Positions 47,119 to 57,534 of a stretch of 64,000 bases of DNA are shown piece by piece (position 1 is the first letter of the stretch; each line of letters starts with the position of its first letter). The stretch is taken from NCBI GenBank assembly GCA_025024175.1, contig QCXZ01000041.1, positions 39,985,786 to 40,049,785 on the forward strand, written 5' to 3'. The notes under the pieces were generated by a model. The model was not told the origin of the DNA. It made no database searches and worked only from the letters and a program-made list of their open reading frames with translations. This stretch comes from Rhyzopertha dominica (taxonomy: Eukaryota > Arthropoda > Insecta > Coleoptera > Bostrichidae). The translations under genes and the position numbers were made by a program.

Positions 47119-47820
47119 TTAATAAAAATGAAGTCCCCATTTCTTGAGAAGGCCGCTTCCTCCTCCCTTGTCAAATTTCTCTCCTTGCGAATGGTACTCA
47201 TCCGCTCCCTTGTCAGCGATGTGCCCTCGTATCCTGGAGCTCTCACCGTCGTTTCCAAAAACGTCCTGAAGTCCGAAGTAGGAGTCGAAGATGGCGCCGA
47301 CGTCGTTGATTTCTTCTTCCTTGGAGCCTGCCGCCGAAGAAGCTTTCTTATCATATCCGCCATGCTTCTCCTTAAAGGAGTTGTCCTTGTCTTCATCTGA
47401 GAACTCGGTGTTCTTCTTGAATTCGTCGAGCTTGTGGATGTGGTGGGAGCCCTTGGTGTTGTGACCTTTCGCCCAGCTTTTGTGGTCCGCGTAACGAAAC
47501 CCCTTTTGCCCTTTGACGGCCAAGTCGTGGGCGTTATTATATCCGCCGTCGTCGTGATGGGACTTCTTGTTTCCACCGATTTCCCCGTAGAAACCTTTAT
47601 TAGCTTCCTTGTTGTGAAATCCCTTCGCGCCTTTGTCCACTAGGTGGAATGTTATTCTGCCCGTGTCGCCCTTTTCACCTTTGCTAATCCGGTCTTCTTC
47701 CGCAAATTTACCGCCACTTCCGATCTCCGGACCCAATAATCCACCAAGAGAGAACGACCGCACCGACCCAACTAAACACAGTGAAATTAGAGCACTCACA
47801 ATTATTCCCTTGCGAGACAT
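47119..47820 (-). CDS. secreted Lys-Gly/His-rich protein, DUF4779 type
   Basis: A 233-residue protein starting MSRKGIIVSALISLCLVGSV; the ATG is chosen because it opens the signal peptide, and the frame upstream has only a TTG. Cleavage is likely after VRS (residue 22). The mature chain is repetitive and charged: SKGEKGDTG, VDKGAKGFHNKEANKGFYGE, NKKSHHDDGGYNNAHDLAVK, GQKGFRYADHKSWAKGHNTK, then SHHIHKLDEFKKNTEF, KEKHGGYDKKASSAAG and a less repetitive tail. Lys-Gly-x-Lys-Gly-Phe units with interspersed His and the HIHKLDEFKK core are typical of insect proteins grouped as DUF4779, thought to be extracellular; their function is not established, and cuticle or matrix association is only a guess. 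The gene has no coding intron. A TATA box lies upstream and a partial duplicate downstream. Codon use is richer in G and C than the surroundings, as expected for a real gene. Confidence 0.88.
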   Translation of the reverse strand: MSRKGIIVSALISLCLVGSVRSFSLGGLLGPEIGSGGKFAEEDRISKGEKGDTGRITFHLVDKGAKGFHNKEANKGFYGEIGGNKKSHHDDGGYNNAHDLAVKGQKGFRYADHKSWAKGHNTKGSHHIHKLDEFKKNTEFSDEDKDNSFKEKHGGYDKKASSAAGSKEEEINDVGAIFDSYFGLQDVFGNDGESSRIRGHIADKGADEYHSQGEKFDKGGGSGLLKKWGLHFY

Positions 47821-47875
47821 TCTGCTGCCGTCGAACTGCAACTACTTCAATGGTTGATTATCGGGGTTTGGGTGG

Positions 47876-47886
47876 GTTTATATACC
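47876..47886 (-). promoter_or_regulatory. TATA box of the DUF4779-type gene
   Basis: GGTATATAAACC on the minus strand about 60 bp upstream of the start codon. A start site about 30 bp further on, near ATAATCAACCATTG, would leave a leader of roughly 30-35 bases. Confidence 0.65.
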
Positions 47887-47889
47887 TCT

Positions 47890-48435
47890 AAGCATCTGTC
47901 AAAGATGTATGAAGCAACCTATCGTAATTTGGTATTTTTGATACGCATGGTTGGCCATTCAATCACTCCCCAAGGTTGGGGGTATGTGCGTTGCGGCCGT
48001 CTGTGCAACTCGCAAACAATCGCAAAAAGTCAATACCAGCAGACTTTCTCTTGTTTCCGAAAAATTTTGAAACGAGGATGCAAGCACAAACTGTGTTCCA
48101 GAAAATCAACTGAACATAACAGTGAACCTTGTAATTGTAAAGCTTAATGGGTTGTGTTTATTCGGAATTTAGTATATACTAAATTAGTTTTTAATCTGCA
48201 ATATTAATAACGCTGTAGTAATCAGTACTTAACTTTAATTGATAGCTAGGAATAAGAAACGCCTAATAAATGTATAGTAATTGTATATTATAGGGATATG
48301 TAAATTATGAGCTGATCTAGTCTTTGATTAAACGAAATAAAAACGAATTCATCTTTCATTTAAAAACAATTTATCAGTATGCTTAATTGAAACATTTTAT
48401 ACAAGTACCAAACTTAAGTCATAAATCACTATACT
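47890..48435. other. upstream region, no recognisable gene
   Basis: Sequence upstream of the DUF4779-type promoter. No further coding sequence was recognised; distal regulatory elements cannot be judged from sequence alone. Confidence 0.5.
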
Positions 48436-49360
48436 AAAACCTGATATACCCCACATTGCATTAATTATGGGCACAAAATCAAATGAACAAAAAATGCATG
48501 ATCTATTAAATGACAAAATAACATACAATATAATAAATGACGTTACAATCGCCACACAACGTAAAAATAACACAGTGATACAATAATGGAAAAAACTACA
48601 ATATATATCCAACGAAGCAGCATATAAACTTATAATATATAATGCATTACTGCCCAAAATTTATGGGTAGCCAAGGATACACAAAACCAACATTCCTCTT
48701 AAACCTATAATAAATGATATACAAACACCAACATACAATTTCACAAAACACTTGAACAGTATCTTAAAAAAAACGTATTAAATAAAAACCAATTTTATAT
48801 TAAAAAACTATTTTGAATTTAAAAACAAAATTTCCAATATTTATATATTCCAAATAACAACTTAATGATTTATCTGGACGTAATTTCTCTTTACACAAAT
48901 ATACCAATAACATTACTAGAACCTATTATCGCGAAAAATTGGCATAAATTAATATAATATCCAAATACCCCAAAAGCAGAATTTATAAAAGCATCAAACT
49001 TCACATTATTTACAATTCTCTTTCAATTTAAAAACAACTATAAACAGATAGATGGAGTAGCCATGGGATCCTTCATCTCAAGCAGCATAGCGCACCTGAT
49101 AATGAAAGATTTGGAAATAAGAGTAACGAACAAAGTAAAATACATAAAGCTATATAAGTACAAGATGAAAAAAACAATGAAACTTTGAATATATTTAATA
49201 GCTATCAACCAAAATTACAGTTTACCATAGAGACAGAAAAACAACAAAATTATTATCTTATCCTTACACTGATAATAAAGAATAGCAAAATTGTCACAAA
49301 ATGGTACTCAAAACCAACAGCATCAGGAAGATTCTTAAATTATCAATCTAACCACCTCTT
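48436..49360 (+). pseudogene. Penelope-like reverse transcriptase fragment, copy A
   Basis: Broken plus-strand frames read KPTFLLNL near 48685, TYNFTKHLNSILKKT near 48740, MIYLDVISLYTNIPITLLEP near 48865, KQIDGVAMGSFISSSIAHLI near 49037 and MKDLEIRVTNKVKYIKLYK to 49160. The following YVDD block is lost. The sequence then breaks off and a second copy starts again at the GVAMG motif (49363). It is related to the AT-rich element at 25.4-27.1 kb. Confidence 0.75.
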
Positions 49361-50265
49361 ATAGGTGGAGTAGCAATGGGAACCTCCATCTCAAGCAGAA
49401 TAGCGCAACTGATAATCAAAGATTTAGAAACGAAAGTAACAAACAAAATAAATTACCTAAAGTTATATACAAGATATGTAGGTCATCTGTTTTTAGTAAT
49501 AACAGAAAACAAAGCTAATTATATTTTAAATATATTTAATGGCTACTCGTATCACCCAAAATTACAATTTATTATGGAGACAGAGAAGAACAACAAAATT
49601 AACTACCTTGACCTTACACTGCTTAAAAAGAATAACAAAATTAGCACAAAATAGTATCAAAACCAACGACATCAGGAAGATTCCTATATTATCAATCTAA
49701 CCGCCTCTACAAACAAAAACTAGCTATCTTGAACAATGCAATGCTCAGAGTAATAAAATGAACTAGTTTAGAAATTAGAAATGAAATTTTACCCACAATA
49801 ACTAAAATACTAAGAAAATAACAATTTCACCGCTAAACTAATACAAAACTTCATAAAACAACAAATGCACATTGCAATATGAAAAACAAGAAAAAACATA
49901 AGTATAATACCCTACCATACATTTCACCCCTTACACAAAAAAAAATAAAAAATATACTAAAACCATGTAATATCCAAACTACATAAAAACCGATAAACGC
50001 AATTAAACACGCACAGTTCTACATACCATTAAAAACAAAAACACCGTACAATACAAGAGCATGCACAATATACAGTATACAATGTAAACAATGCAACAAA
50101 CAATATAATATATAAGACAAACGAGACAATACCTTAAAACAGGATACAACATAAAAATAATAACTACACTGCTAAATAAGGACTGAGTAATACCTACAAC
50201 ACTATCATTTAGACCCACATATAAACACTATATCACACTAACAAACACTCGTAAACATCTGCTAT
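49361..50265 (+). pseudogene. Penelope-like reverse transcriptase fragment, copy B, with GIY-YIG remnant
   Basis: The frame at 49364-49654 reads GGVAMGTSISSRIAQLIIKD, KINYLKLYTRYVGHLFLVIT (YVGH where YVDD is expected), LQFIMETEKNNKINYLDLTL. Further pieces extend to a degenerate endonuclease, ACTIYSVQCKQCNKQY near 50060, matching the start of a GIY-YIG domain. Copy B repeats the GVAMG-to-KLY segment of copy A with high similarity, so the two are a head-to-tail pair, an arrangement often reported for Penelope-like elements. Confidence 0.75.
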
Positions 50266-50925
50266 TTAAATAATTCTAGCGAAGGAACAAACTCCAAACT
50301 ACATTTTATATTAATATCAATAATGTCACGTAATGTCAATTGGTCAGTTATAATATAAAAAGTTTACTATTTCAAACACATCTAAATACAAGATCGCAAC
50401 GTTATATAAACACAAAGCTTATTTAATTTAATATAGTTATTAGGAGCCTGAACCTACAAAAATATACACGAGTAATAAAAAAGGACTACACAAAATAAAC
50501 ATCTATATCACAAATTTAACTACTCGTAAATAGCTTTTGGCTTTCATTTAAGTTTGTCAATCTTTCTGGTATATATTTGTCTTGAGGAAAAGATTCTTCT
50601 AATATTAATAGCAAATTTATTCTAGATTGGAAAACTTTTACTGATTCGAGCTAGGAAATTTCTCAATCAAAGAAAAGGTACAATAATACCAATAAAACTG
50701 CAACAACCTTGCCCTTAACCAACCATTTATTATTTAACAACGGTTTCATATTGGCCAATATAAAAAGTCGTATGTAGCTTAGCAAGTAAGAGAAATAAAA
50801 TTTTGATATATATAACCATGACGTGGGCAATATTTCTCATATATCTACATATCTTGCAATTTGTTTCTACGAGTTAACATGATGGCATTGACGATAACCA
50901 GCACAACAGCGTGCTCTCACTCACC
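50266..50925. other. no recognisable gene
   Basis: AT-rich sequence between the Penelope-like pair and the DD41D element; the missing 5' end of the latter was looked for here and not found. Confidence 0.55.
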
Positions 50926-50929
50926 ATAT

Positions 50930-51660
50930 TAGCAGAAGAAAAAGAGAAGTTTCATCCATACAAAATTCACTTATTACAAGAACTGAGCGAAGATGATTTC
51001 GATCGTAGGATAAAATTCTGCGAAACTGCTATGAACATGATAGATAAAGATAGAAACATTTTTAAATTGGATTATGTTTTCTGATGAAGCCTCAATGGTA
51101 ATGTGAATAGGCACAATTGCAGATATTGGTCGGCCACAAATTCACATTGGACGGAACAAGTCCACAACAACACCCCTCAGAGAGTGATTGTCTGGTGTTG
51201 TATTATCGGTAAGCACATTACTGTGCCTTTTTTCATCGATGGAAATTTGAATGCAATCAAGTATTTACCGCTCTTGCGCGAACACGTTATACCAGAACTT
51301 ATTCGCATCTTTCCTAATCGTGAAAATGCTGCGCGTCCTTCTGAACAGCAAGATGGTGCACCGCCCCGTTTTGCAGTCAGTGTTCGTGGATATTTGAATG
51401 CGATATATCCAGACAGATGGATTGGTAGGCGCGGAGCGATAAAATGTCCAGCACGTTCCCCAGATCTGATGCCGCTTGATTTTTCCTGTGGGGGTATCTG
51501 AAAAATCGTATTTATGTGATTGGCCACAAATGCAGAAGATTACAAGGACGAATCAGGGCAGAAATTCAGAACACACCTCCAAATATGCTACAAAGAACAT
51601 TACAAACCTATTACTCAAGGCTGCATCACTTCGGGGATGTAAATGGGGAACATTTTGAGC
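50930..51660 (+). pseudogene. DD41D transposase, N-terminally truncated
   Basis: Frames read HPYKIHLLQELSEDDFDRRI, NGNVNRHNCRYWSATNSHW, VIVWCCIIGKHITVPFFIDG, then EQQDGAPPRFAVSVRGYLNA and RRGAIKCPARSPDLMPLDF. The second and third catalytic Asp are 41 residues apart. The first Asp region (FSDEASM) is shifted out of frame near 51080, and the frame breaks again at SCGGI (51490) before a degenerate C-terminus. The helix-turn-helix N-terminus is absent. It is a different DD41D family from that at 36-38 kb: the terminal sequences share only CAGGGT. Confidence 0.82.
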
Positions 51661-52051
51661 ATCTTCTGTAATGTAAATCGGAAAAAATACGGCATTTGTC
51701 ACGGAATCATGTTTTTCTTTTTTCCTTTTTGGAAATTGTTTTCATTCTTTTCGTTCTTTGTCGTGCTCAATTATTGTATTTACACTTTTCTCAACTCAGA
51801 AGCAATAAATTGTACAAGTGTGAAACATTTTTGAAATCAGGAAGAAATATCCTTTTCAATCTGCCTTTTGACCCCCATTCCATCTAAAAAATGCAACTTG
51901 CGCCCATATCTCGTAAACGAGAGCTGACACGTAGTTGAATAAATTCCAGAAAATGCATTCTAATTACCCNTAGGCTCATGCACAGATTCAGAAAAATCAG
52001 TCGAACAGAACCTGAAATATCCTGCTGGTCCCTTACTTTGTAGAGACCCTG
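50930..52051 (+). mobile_element. 5'-truncated DD41D element
   Basis: The right end, read on the reverse strand, begins CAGGGTCTCTACAAAGTAAG and is followed on the plus strand by TA at 52052-52053. That TA lies within a Tigger transposase frame, so the element inserted there. The transposase on the plus strand points to this end. No matching left terminus was found upstream of 50930. Confidence 0.7.
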
Positions 52052-52053
52052 TA

Positions 52054-52615
52054 TGTTTGGCCTCATATACGGTATAAGGAGGCAAAACAACTCCATTAGT
52101 TGCTGTCGCAAACATTATGCTAAGAGCCTCTTCTAACAATCACTTTAGGCAGCCCCGGATCATCGCAAAAATTTGTTTCATCAAAGTTTATTATAATCTG
52201 GGGTGGTAGGGGTAGCGGTAGTAGGTATTTCGATATTCCTTCCTGCTCTCGCCCTTTTAATATTTTCACATATTCTTTTAGTCTAACGTAAAAAAAAACG
52301 AATACCTCTCAAATCCTAGCCGACTATTAACAAACCGTTTTATGGTAACAACTCGCCTATTCAGAAAGTATTGTACTAAATCTAATACATGACGTCTTCA
52401 ATGTGAAAAACCCCAATCCACGCCTAAAATGAAACGGTCCAACGTACACTGTTCGTCAGCGGCGGAAAGAACAGGTTGGCCACCGAATTTTCCAGGATGC
52501 CTTTCCTTGAGATGCTCGCTTAGTATGTTGTACGGAGCTCTAAAATTCTTGCACGCCTTCCGAATACTCATGATGCCCCTTCGGACGGCCGCAGCAGCAT
52601 TTTCCAAATATTTCC
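52054..52615 (-). pseudogene. Tigger/pogo transposase N-terminal half
   Basis: From 52615 the minus strand reads MENAAAAVRRGIMSIRKACK and NFRAPYNILSEHLKERHPGK, a pogo/psq-type helix-turn-helix, then DRFILGVDWGFS. After degraded sequence it reads NFDETNFCDDPGLPKVIVRR, which contains the first catalytic Asp of the DDE core, and SIMFATATNGVVLPPYTVYE up to the point where the DD41D end begins. The rest of the core is not found beyond the inserted element. It is not the missing front of the relic at 30.6 kb, being on the other strand and overlapping it in content. Confidence 0.75.
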
Positions 52616-52619
52616 CACT

Positions 52620-55325
52620 GTAGTTTTGCTTTGCATCTCCCTCTAATTTGCGCAGATATTACGCGGCATGCAGATCGAACTCACTCCTGGTTCTATGTTT
52701 TCATTAAATTTAAACTGCTAAGGACACATTATCTCCAAATTAACATTTCTTTGCGGCCAACGTACGCAACACTCACTTAGCTGATAGATTTGGTAGTTAT
52801 TAAAACATCACCTTATTTGTATACCTCGATAATATTTTAACTTTCGTTTTGGTGTACATGCAGTGCAATACTAGTAAAGTAAAGTCCCTAGATATTATGT
52901 CTGCTAGGCTTTAGCGGTAGAAACAGAGCTCGGGAATATAAATACGAAAGTAAATACCTACTTCAGTGAGGAGAATGCATGCATTTTATACATCCTTATA
53001 TATGTAATTTTCAAGCACATATGTTTACATTTAGGTAAGGAACGAAATTAAATAATAACCATGGCGATAAACTGAAAATTCCAGATTTCAGTAAGGAAAC
53101 GATTTATGCTGTTTTTAAACTGCCAGAAAATGAAGACTTATGTGCAGTGGATAAAGGCAGCTTGCGTTTTGTGATGCTTATCCAAAAAACCTAACCTAGT
53201 ATTGTTTATGTTTTTCTACAATGCATCAGACGTATCCACGTTAAAATTACGCATTTTTTTTTATTTCGCGAGATCATTTGCGAAAAGAACCTACAATGTA
53301 TTTCCAAGAATGTTTTTGAAATGTTAGTGTAGTAATGAAGTATTTTTTACTAGTGCTATGCAAAAAATTCGTTAGAAAACCCATTCATTCAAACTGGTTG
53401 ATATAATCTAACGCAACGAGTATCTACTCTATATTGCGTATACTACACGGAAAAATTCATTTGTCACATAAAAACACGTAAATGCAAATTACTTTTTAAA
53501 CCCAGTTGATAATTACCTACATTTGTAAATAGTAAAAAAATGCAGTAACTTTATTGCGAAATAGATACCGGTTCAAACTCTATAATAATTAATAATTCAT
53601 TGGGTCAATTTTGGGGCTTCATTGACGTAACATCTTTTTGCCGCTTACATTTAACTCTTAAATTATTTTTAGTGTCATGAATATCGCTAATGGAGACAAT
53701 TTCATAGTGGGTGTTTGAAAAGACTTTAAAATGTTATTTCCTACTGAATTATTTATATAATTTGTTAAATGTGTAAGATAAATTTACATACTGAACTAAC
53801 TCAGTATTCAGTACTGGCTATCTTTGAAGTCTTGATTATTTTCACTTACATACATTGGTACTCATATTACCAAAAGTGTATCTATGAGATTACATCNCTA
53901 AAATATTTTGTAAACGTTTCGATCACAGGAATTAGAAGACAGTTCCAAAGCAAATAAATTGAAAATCAACTATAAGCTTACACTACATTAACAAGTTAGT
54001 CTCCTGGATTAAACTTACTAAAAGTAAAATGGATATTATTCATTTCAAATGTGTAAAAATTAAGAAATAATCTTAGTATTTTTTTTATAAAAAATCTGAA
54101 TAACATTTAAACAAATAGAAATGCAAGCGGAAGAATACAGCTATAATAAAGGTATTTATATATCAAATTCAACTCACAGAAGCTGCCATGGAATTAACCA
54201 TTAAATGGAATTGAAAAAAACATTGAATATTTATGAATAATAACGTAATGCTGTAATCGAAGACTTCATAATTATCATGACATATTTCATCTGCCAAAGT
54301 ATATTTCCGCACTGTTTAAAACTAATGAAAGGTCATCCTAGTTTTGCTATAGTTGAAAAATATTAAACAAGTTCCCGGTTGTAAAAGAAAATTCTACCTC
54401 CATAACCGATTTTACAAAAGATCGTGTACTTAAACCCAAACTATCTTGATCAATTAATTCGCTTCCACGTAATAATAATAATGGAGATGATGATGATGAT
54501 AATAAGTAATAGCAGCATAATTAATATTTAATAATTTGCAAGGCGTGTTCCCCTTATACTTAATTCCCGTATTCGGGAGGCTGTAAAATTCCAGAAGGTA
54601 AGAGACTAAGTCATTTGCCGTATATGGATAACCTAAAGCTCTTTGCTCAGAATGAAAACTATTTACCAACTGTAAAACAATATAACGAAGATATGTTTNC
54701 AGTTTGGTATGGACAAATGGCTAAGATAGTATTAACAAATTATTGAAAAACGCTAGAGGCCAGAAGTGAAAATTTAGGGATTCTTAATAATTCGAATGAC
54801 TTCATTATTTGGAAAGATACGAAAATAGTGCAGACATTTTTTTGCATTTGATTTAACAAATTAGATAAACAAATAAGAAAAATGCATGTCTATGCTGTGC
54901 TCTCTGCACCGCAACCAACTGCAGATAGATCTATTTCGCTATCATTATAACTCATCAGTACAGTTTAGGTCTAGTGCAGACAGCACGGCATAGAACTGGT
55001 TTTGNCTATATACCAAAGGCTTGGTATGATGGAAATAAGAAATTTATTTCTTTCTGAAATATGACACAAGGATGCTTTTGTTTCAATAGCAGTCACAGGT
55101 AGCTTTGGCAGATTCTGATTTGCAATTTTTTAAGCTTTCCGAATATATAGTTTGCTTATAAAATTATGAGAAACGGCTAAGAAATTCAGTTTTCCGTTTT
55201 TCAAATTATGTTAGTTCACTGGTTGTTAACCATGATTATAGTAAGAAACAATGTAAACATATTGCTGTGACAGCTGTGTTTGTTATATACACCTCATTAT
55301 TTGCATCCAGCAGAAGTTTAGTTTA
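52620..55325. other. long stretch without recognisable gene
   Basis: AT-rich sequence, three undetermined bases, and no recognisable coding or transposon feature except a short trinucleotide tract at 54471-54507. Confidence 0.6.
54471..54507. repeat. short AAT/ATG microsatellite
   Basis: Four TAA units followed by GGAG and then five GAT units, ending in ATAATAAG. On the minus strand this gives a meaningless His/Tyr run in a short frame. Confidence 0.7.
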
Positions 55326-55329
55326 GAAA

Positions 55330-55650
55330 AATGTGTTTCACCATAGTAGAGAAGTATGACATGTTTACGATATACTCGGACATTGAAAACAGTAAAAAAC
55401 GTGGAAGCTACTATATAGATAGATTTTCAAAAAAAAACGTCAACCGGATCCCCACAACAATTTGGCAGTTTTTTTAAGCCAAGGTCAAAACAGTATTGAA
55501 AGCCAAACTCGGAAGTAGATGAAGCTGTGCTTTTGGCTTCAGTCGCACTACCTAAATCTAAATACCTCTTGCAGAGAAATTCAAACATCTCAAGGGGAAG
55601 GGATGGCGATATCAAGATGCGTGAAGATTTTGCATAAACACAATTTTAAA
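55330..55650 (+). pseudogene. DD41D transposase N-terminal fragment
   Basis: EKYDMFTIYSDIENSKKRGS, YYIDRFSKKNVNRIPTTIWQ and, in another frame, STSCREIQTSQGEGMAISRC and VKILHKHNFKPYKIGK match the two helix-turn-helix units that begin DD41D transposases (usual pattern YDMLLVYGEC..N and NPH.STREI...HNFHPY). Nothing of the catalytic core follows. Confidence 0.55.
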
Positions 55651-55832
55651 CCATATAAAATTGGGAAAATAGAAAATGCGCCAAAATTCAGTTTACCTAT
55701 TTGCAAATTATGAAACAAAAACAAACAATGATGGGATGCAAATCTGGGTTGGCACGGACATATTCAAACTCCTCTTCAATCTTCTCTTTTATGTCCTGTA
55801 TATCCCGTATTGAGGTGGAAAACACTATGGAC

Positions 55833-55960
55833 CAGTTTCTCTTCTCTTTGTTAAAGTTGATACTAGCTAATATCAACTTGGTAACCATGGCAATACCTGT
55901 GAATGACTTAGATTTTAAACACAGAGTTGATTTAACTTAAAATAGAGAAGAGAAACAGGC
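55833..55960. repeat. small 128-bp inverted-repeat element
   Basis: CAGTTTCTCTTCTCTTTGTT followed by AAAGTTGAT at the left is mirrored at the right by ATTTAACTTAAAATAGAG then AAGAGAAACAGG. The interior is about 65 bp with no coding sequence. Size and structure fit a MITE or a deletion derivative. Confidence 0.55.
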
Positions 55961-57534
55961 CCTTTATCTTTAAGTACCACCCACAAGGCGAGGCCACACG
56001 GCTGCTAACTATCGCCAGACGAAGGTCGCGCGTTTGTATTTGTTTTGCTAGTGTAAACTGACTTTTACCGCACCCTGTATATAATTTGCACCCTGGAAAC
56101 CCAGAATGTTGCATACGGTTCTTCTGCAGGTGGGACCTGCGAAAATGCCCGAACAGGACACTATAGGTATGGTCTGATGGGTGTTATCTACATTTCCAAC
56201 GTGGTGTTTTCAACAGAAATATAAATTACCATTGGTTAGAACATAGCGATCATGTAACAACGGCATTTAGGCAGCAGGGGCGATTTGGCTTTGGAGTTTG
56301 GTGCGAGTTACATCGCTAAACCTATAATAGCTGGTGTAGTTTGCGGCATTTTCGCTGACGGACTTGTAGGGCCGGTTATTCATTACCACAATTTGAACAT
56401 AAGTACATGAATAATAACCAAATTATAAAAAAGTTTGATATATTCTACATTTGTAATTGTTAACATTCGTTTTGTAGCAGTCTCAAGTTCAGCTATAACA
56501 CCACGCTGTACCTAATTGCATCAATCGAAGCCAGTGACCCAAAAATAAGCCAGCTTGCAGTCATTGTCAACAAAAACCGCACAAGATCTCGACAAATACG
56601 ATGGATTTAGCAAGGTCATTAAAAAGGTTGGCAGTTGGTTTCAGGAACTTATTCTTTTGCGGTTACAAACAGAAAGCGGAAACGCTCAGTTTTGGTGGCT
56701 CATTAATGTGGAAATAAATTACTTACCTAAAAATCAGCCGATAAGAGGCGTTGAATGTTCTTTGCAATAGTAACTATTTTATAGGTAATTACTATTTCAT
56801 CATGAATTAGTGCGTACTTAAAACGTTACAGATCTTGACATACTTCTTAATTTTTTCACAAATGAAGAGCAATAAGAAATTTCAGTGTTGCCTTGTTCAC
56901 GTTGGCGTAACATTTTTATAATCCAATCCGGTATTTACCTACTATTTAAGGACAAATTATCGCGAAATTTTAAAAAAGACCTGATGACTTGGTTTTTACA
57001 AAAATGTTAATAAACAACGGACTACATCATATATAATGTGTTAAAAACTTACAAGTTGGTAGATCTATTTGCAGTAATTTTAATTCCCTTGGTGCATGAT
57101 GCAATTCGATGTATTTTGTAGATTTCATAATATACCGTGTAAATAAAGTAACAAATTAAAAAAGGGTTATTTGCAAAAATTCAAAAATCGCTCTCAAATA
57201 GGCAACTTAAGATTTAAAGAGATATGACGTTATGTTAAGACCCTATTATCTAAAAAATCAACCATTACGCCTTTTGGTATAAGAACAGTGAAAAATGGGT
57301 ACAATTTGATAAATGCTTATTTAACACGTGCATAAAATGATATTCAAAAAAATTATGTAGAAAAGTACCAAGGCAAACAAATGATCAAAGTGTGATAAGT
57401 CAGTATGCAATTTGACACACATATTGGGTCCATATGACACCTCCGGTTAAACCTGCTGGTACTTATTGTTTTCGACTGCAATAAGCACTTGTTTGAATGT
57501 CATGAATACCTCCACTCAGGATGCCGAAGAAACA
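55961..57534. other. no recognisable gene
   Basis: Contains CACCCTGTATA near 56070, which resembles a Tc1/mariner end, but no partner end was found. A 71-residue frame at 56555-56770 matches no family I recognise. Confidence 0.5.

Noticed and set aside
47128..47857. Three open frames on the plus strand and one extra minus-strand frame (47046-47576) over the DUF4779-type gene
   Set aside because: They are shadows of the G/C-richer coding sequence; none has a signal peptide, domain or promoter, while the chosen frame has all the expected features.
50003..50218. Cys/Tyr/Val-rich minus-strand frame
   Set aside because: Antisense of the degenerate GIY-YIG region of a Penelope-like element.
54454..54669. 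Frame with His and Tyr runs
   Set aside because: The runs are translations of the ATG/AAT microsatellite, and the rest matches no family.
56555..56770. 71-residue frame considered as a transposase fragment
   Set aside because: A weak resemblance to DD41D linker residues could not be extended and no catalytic motif follows.
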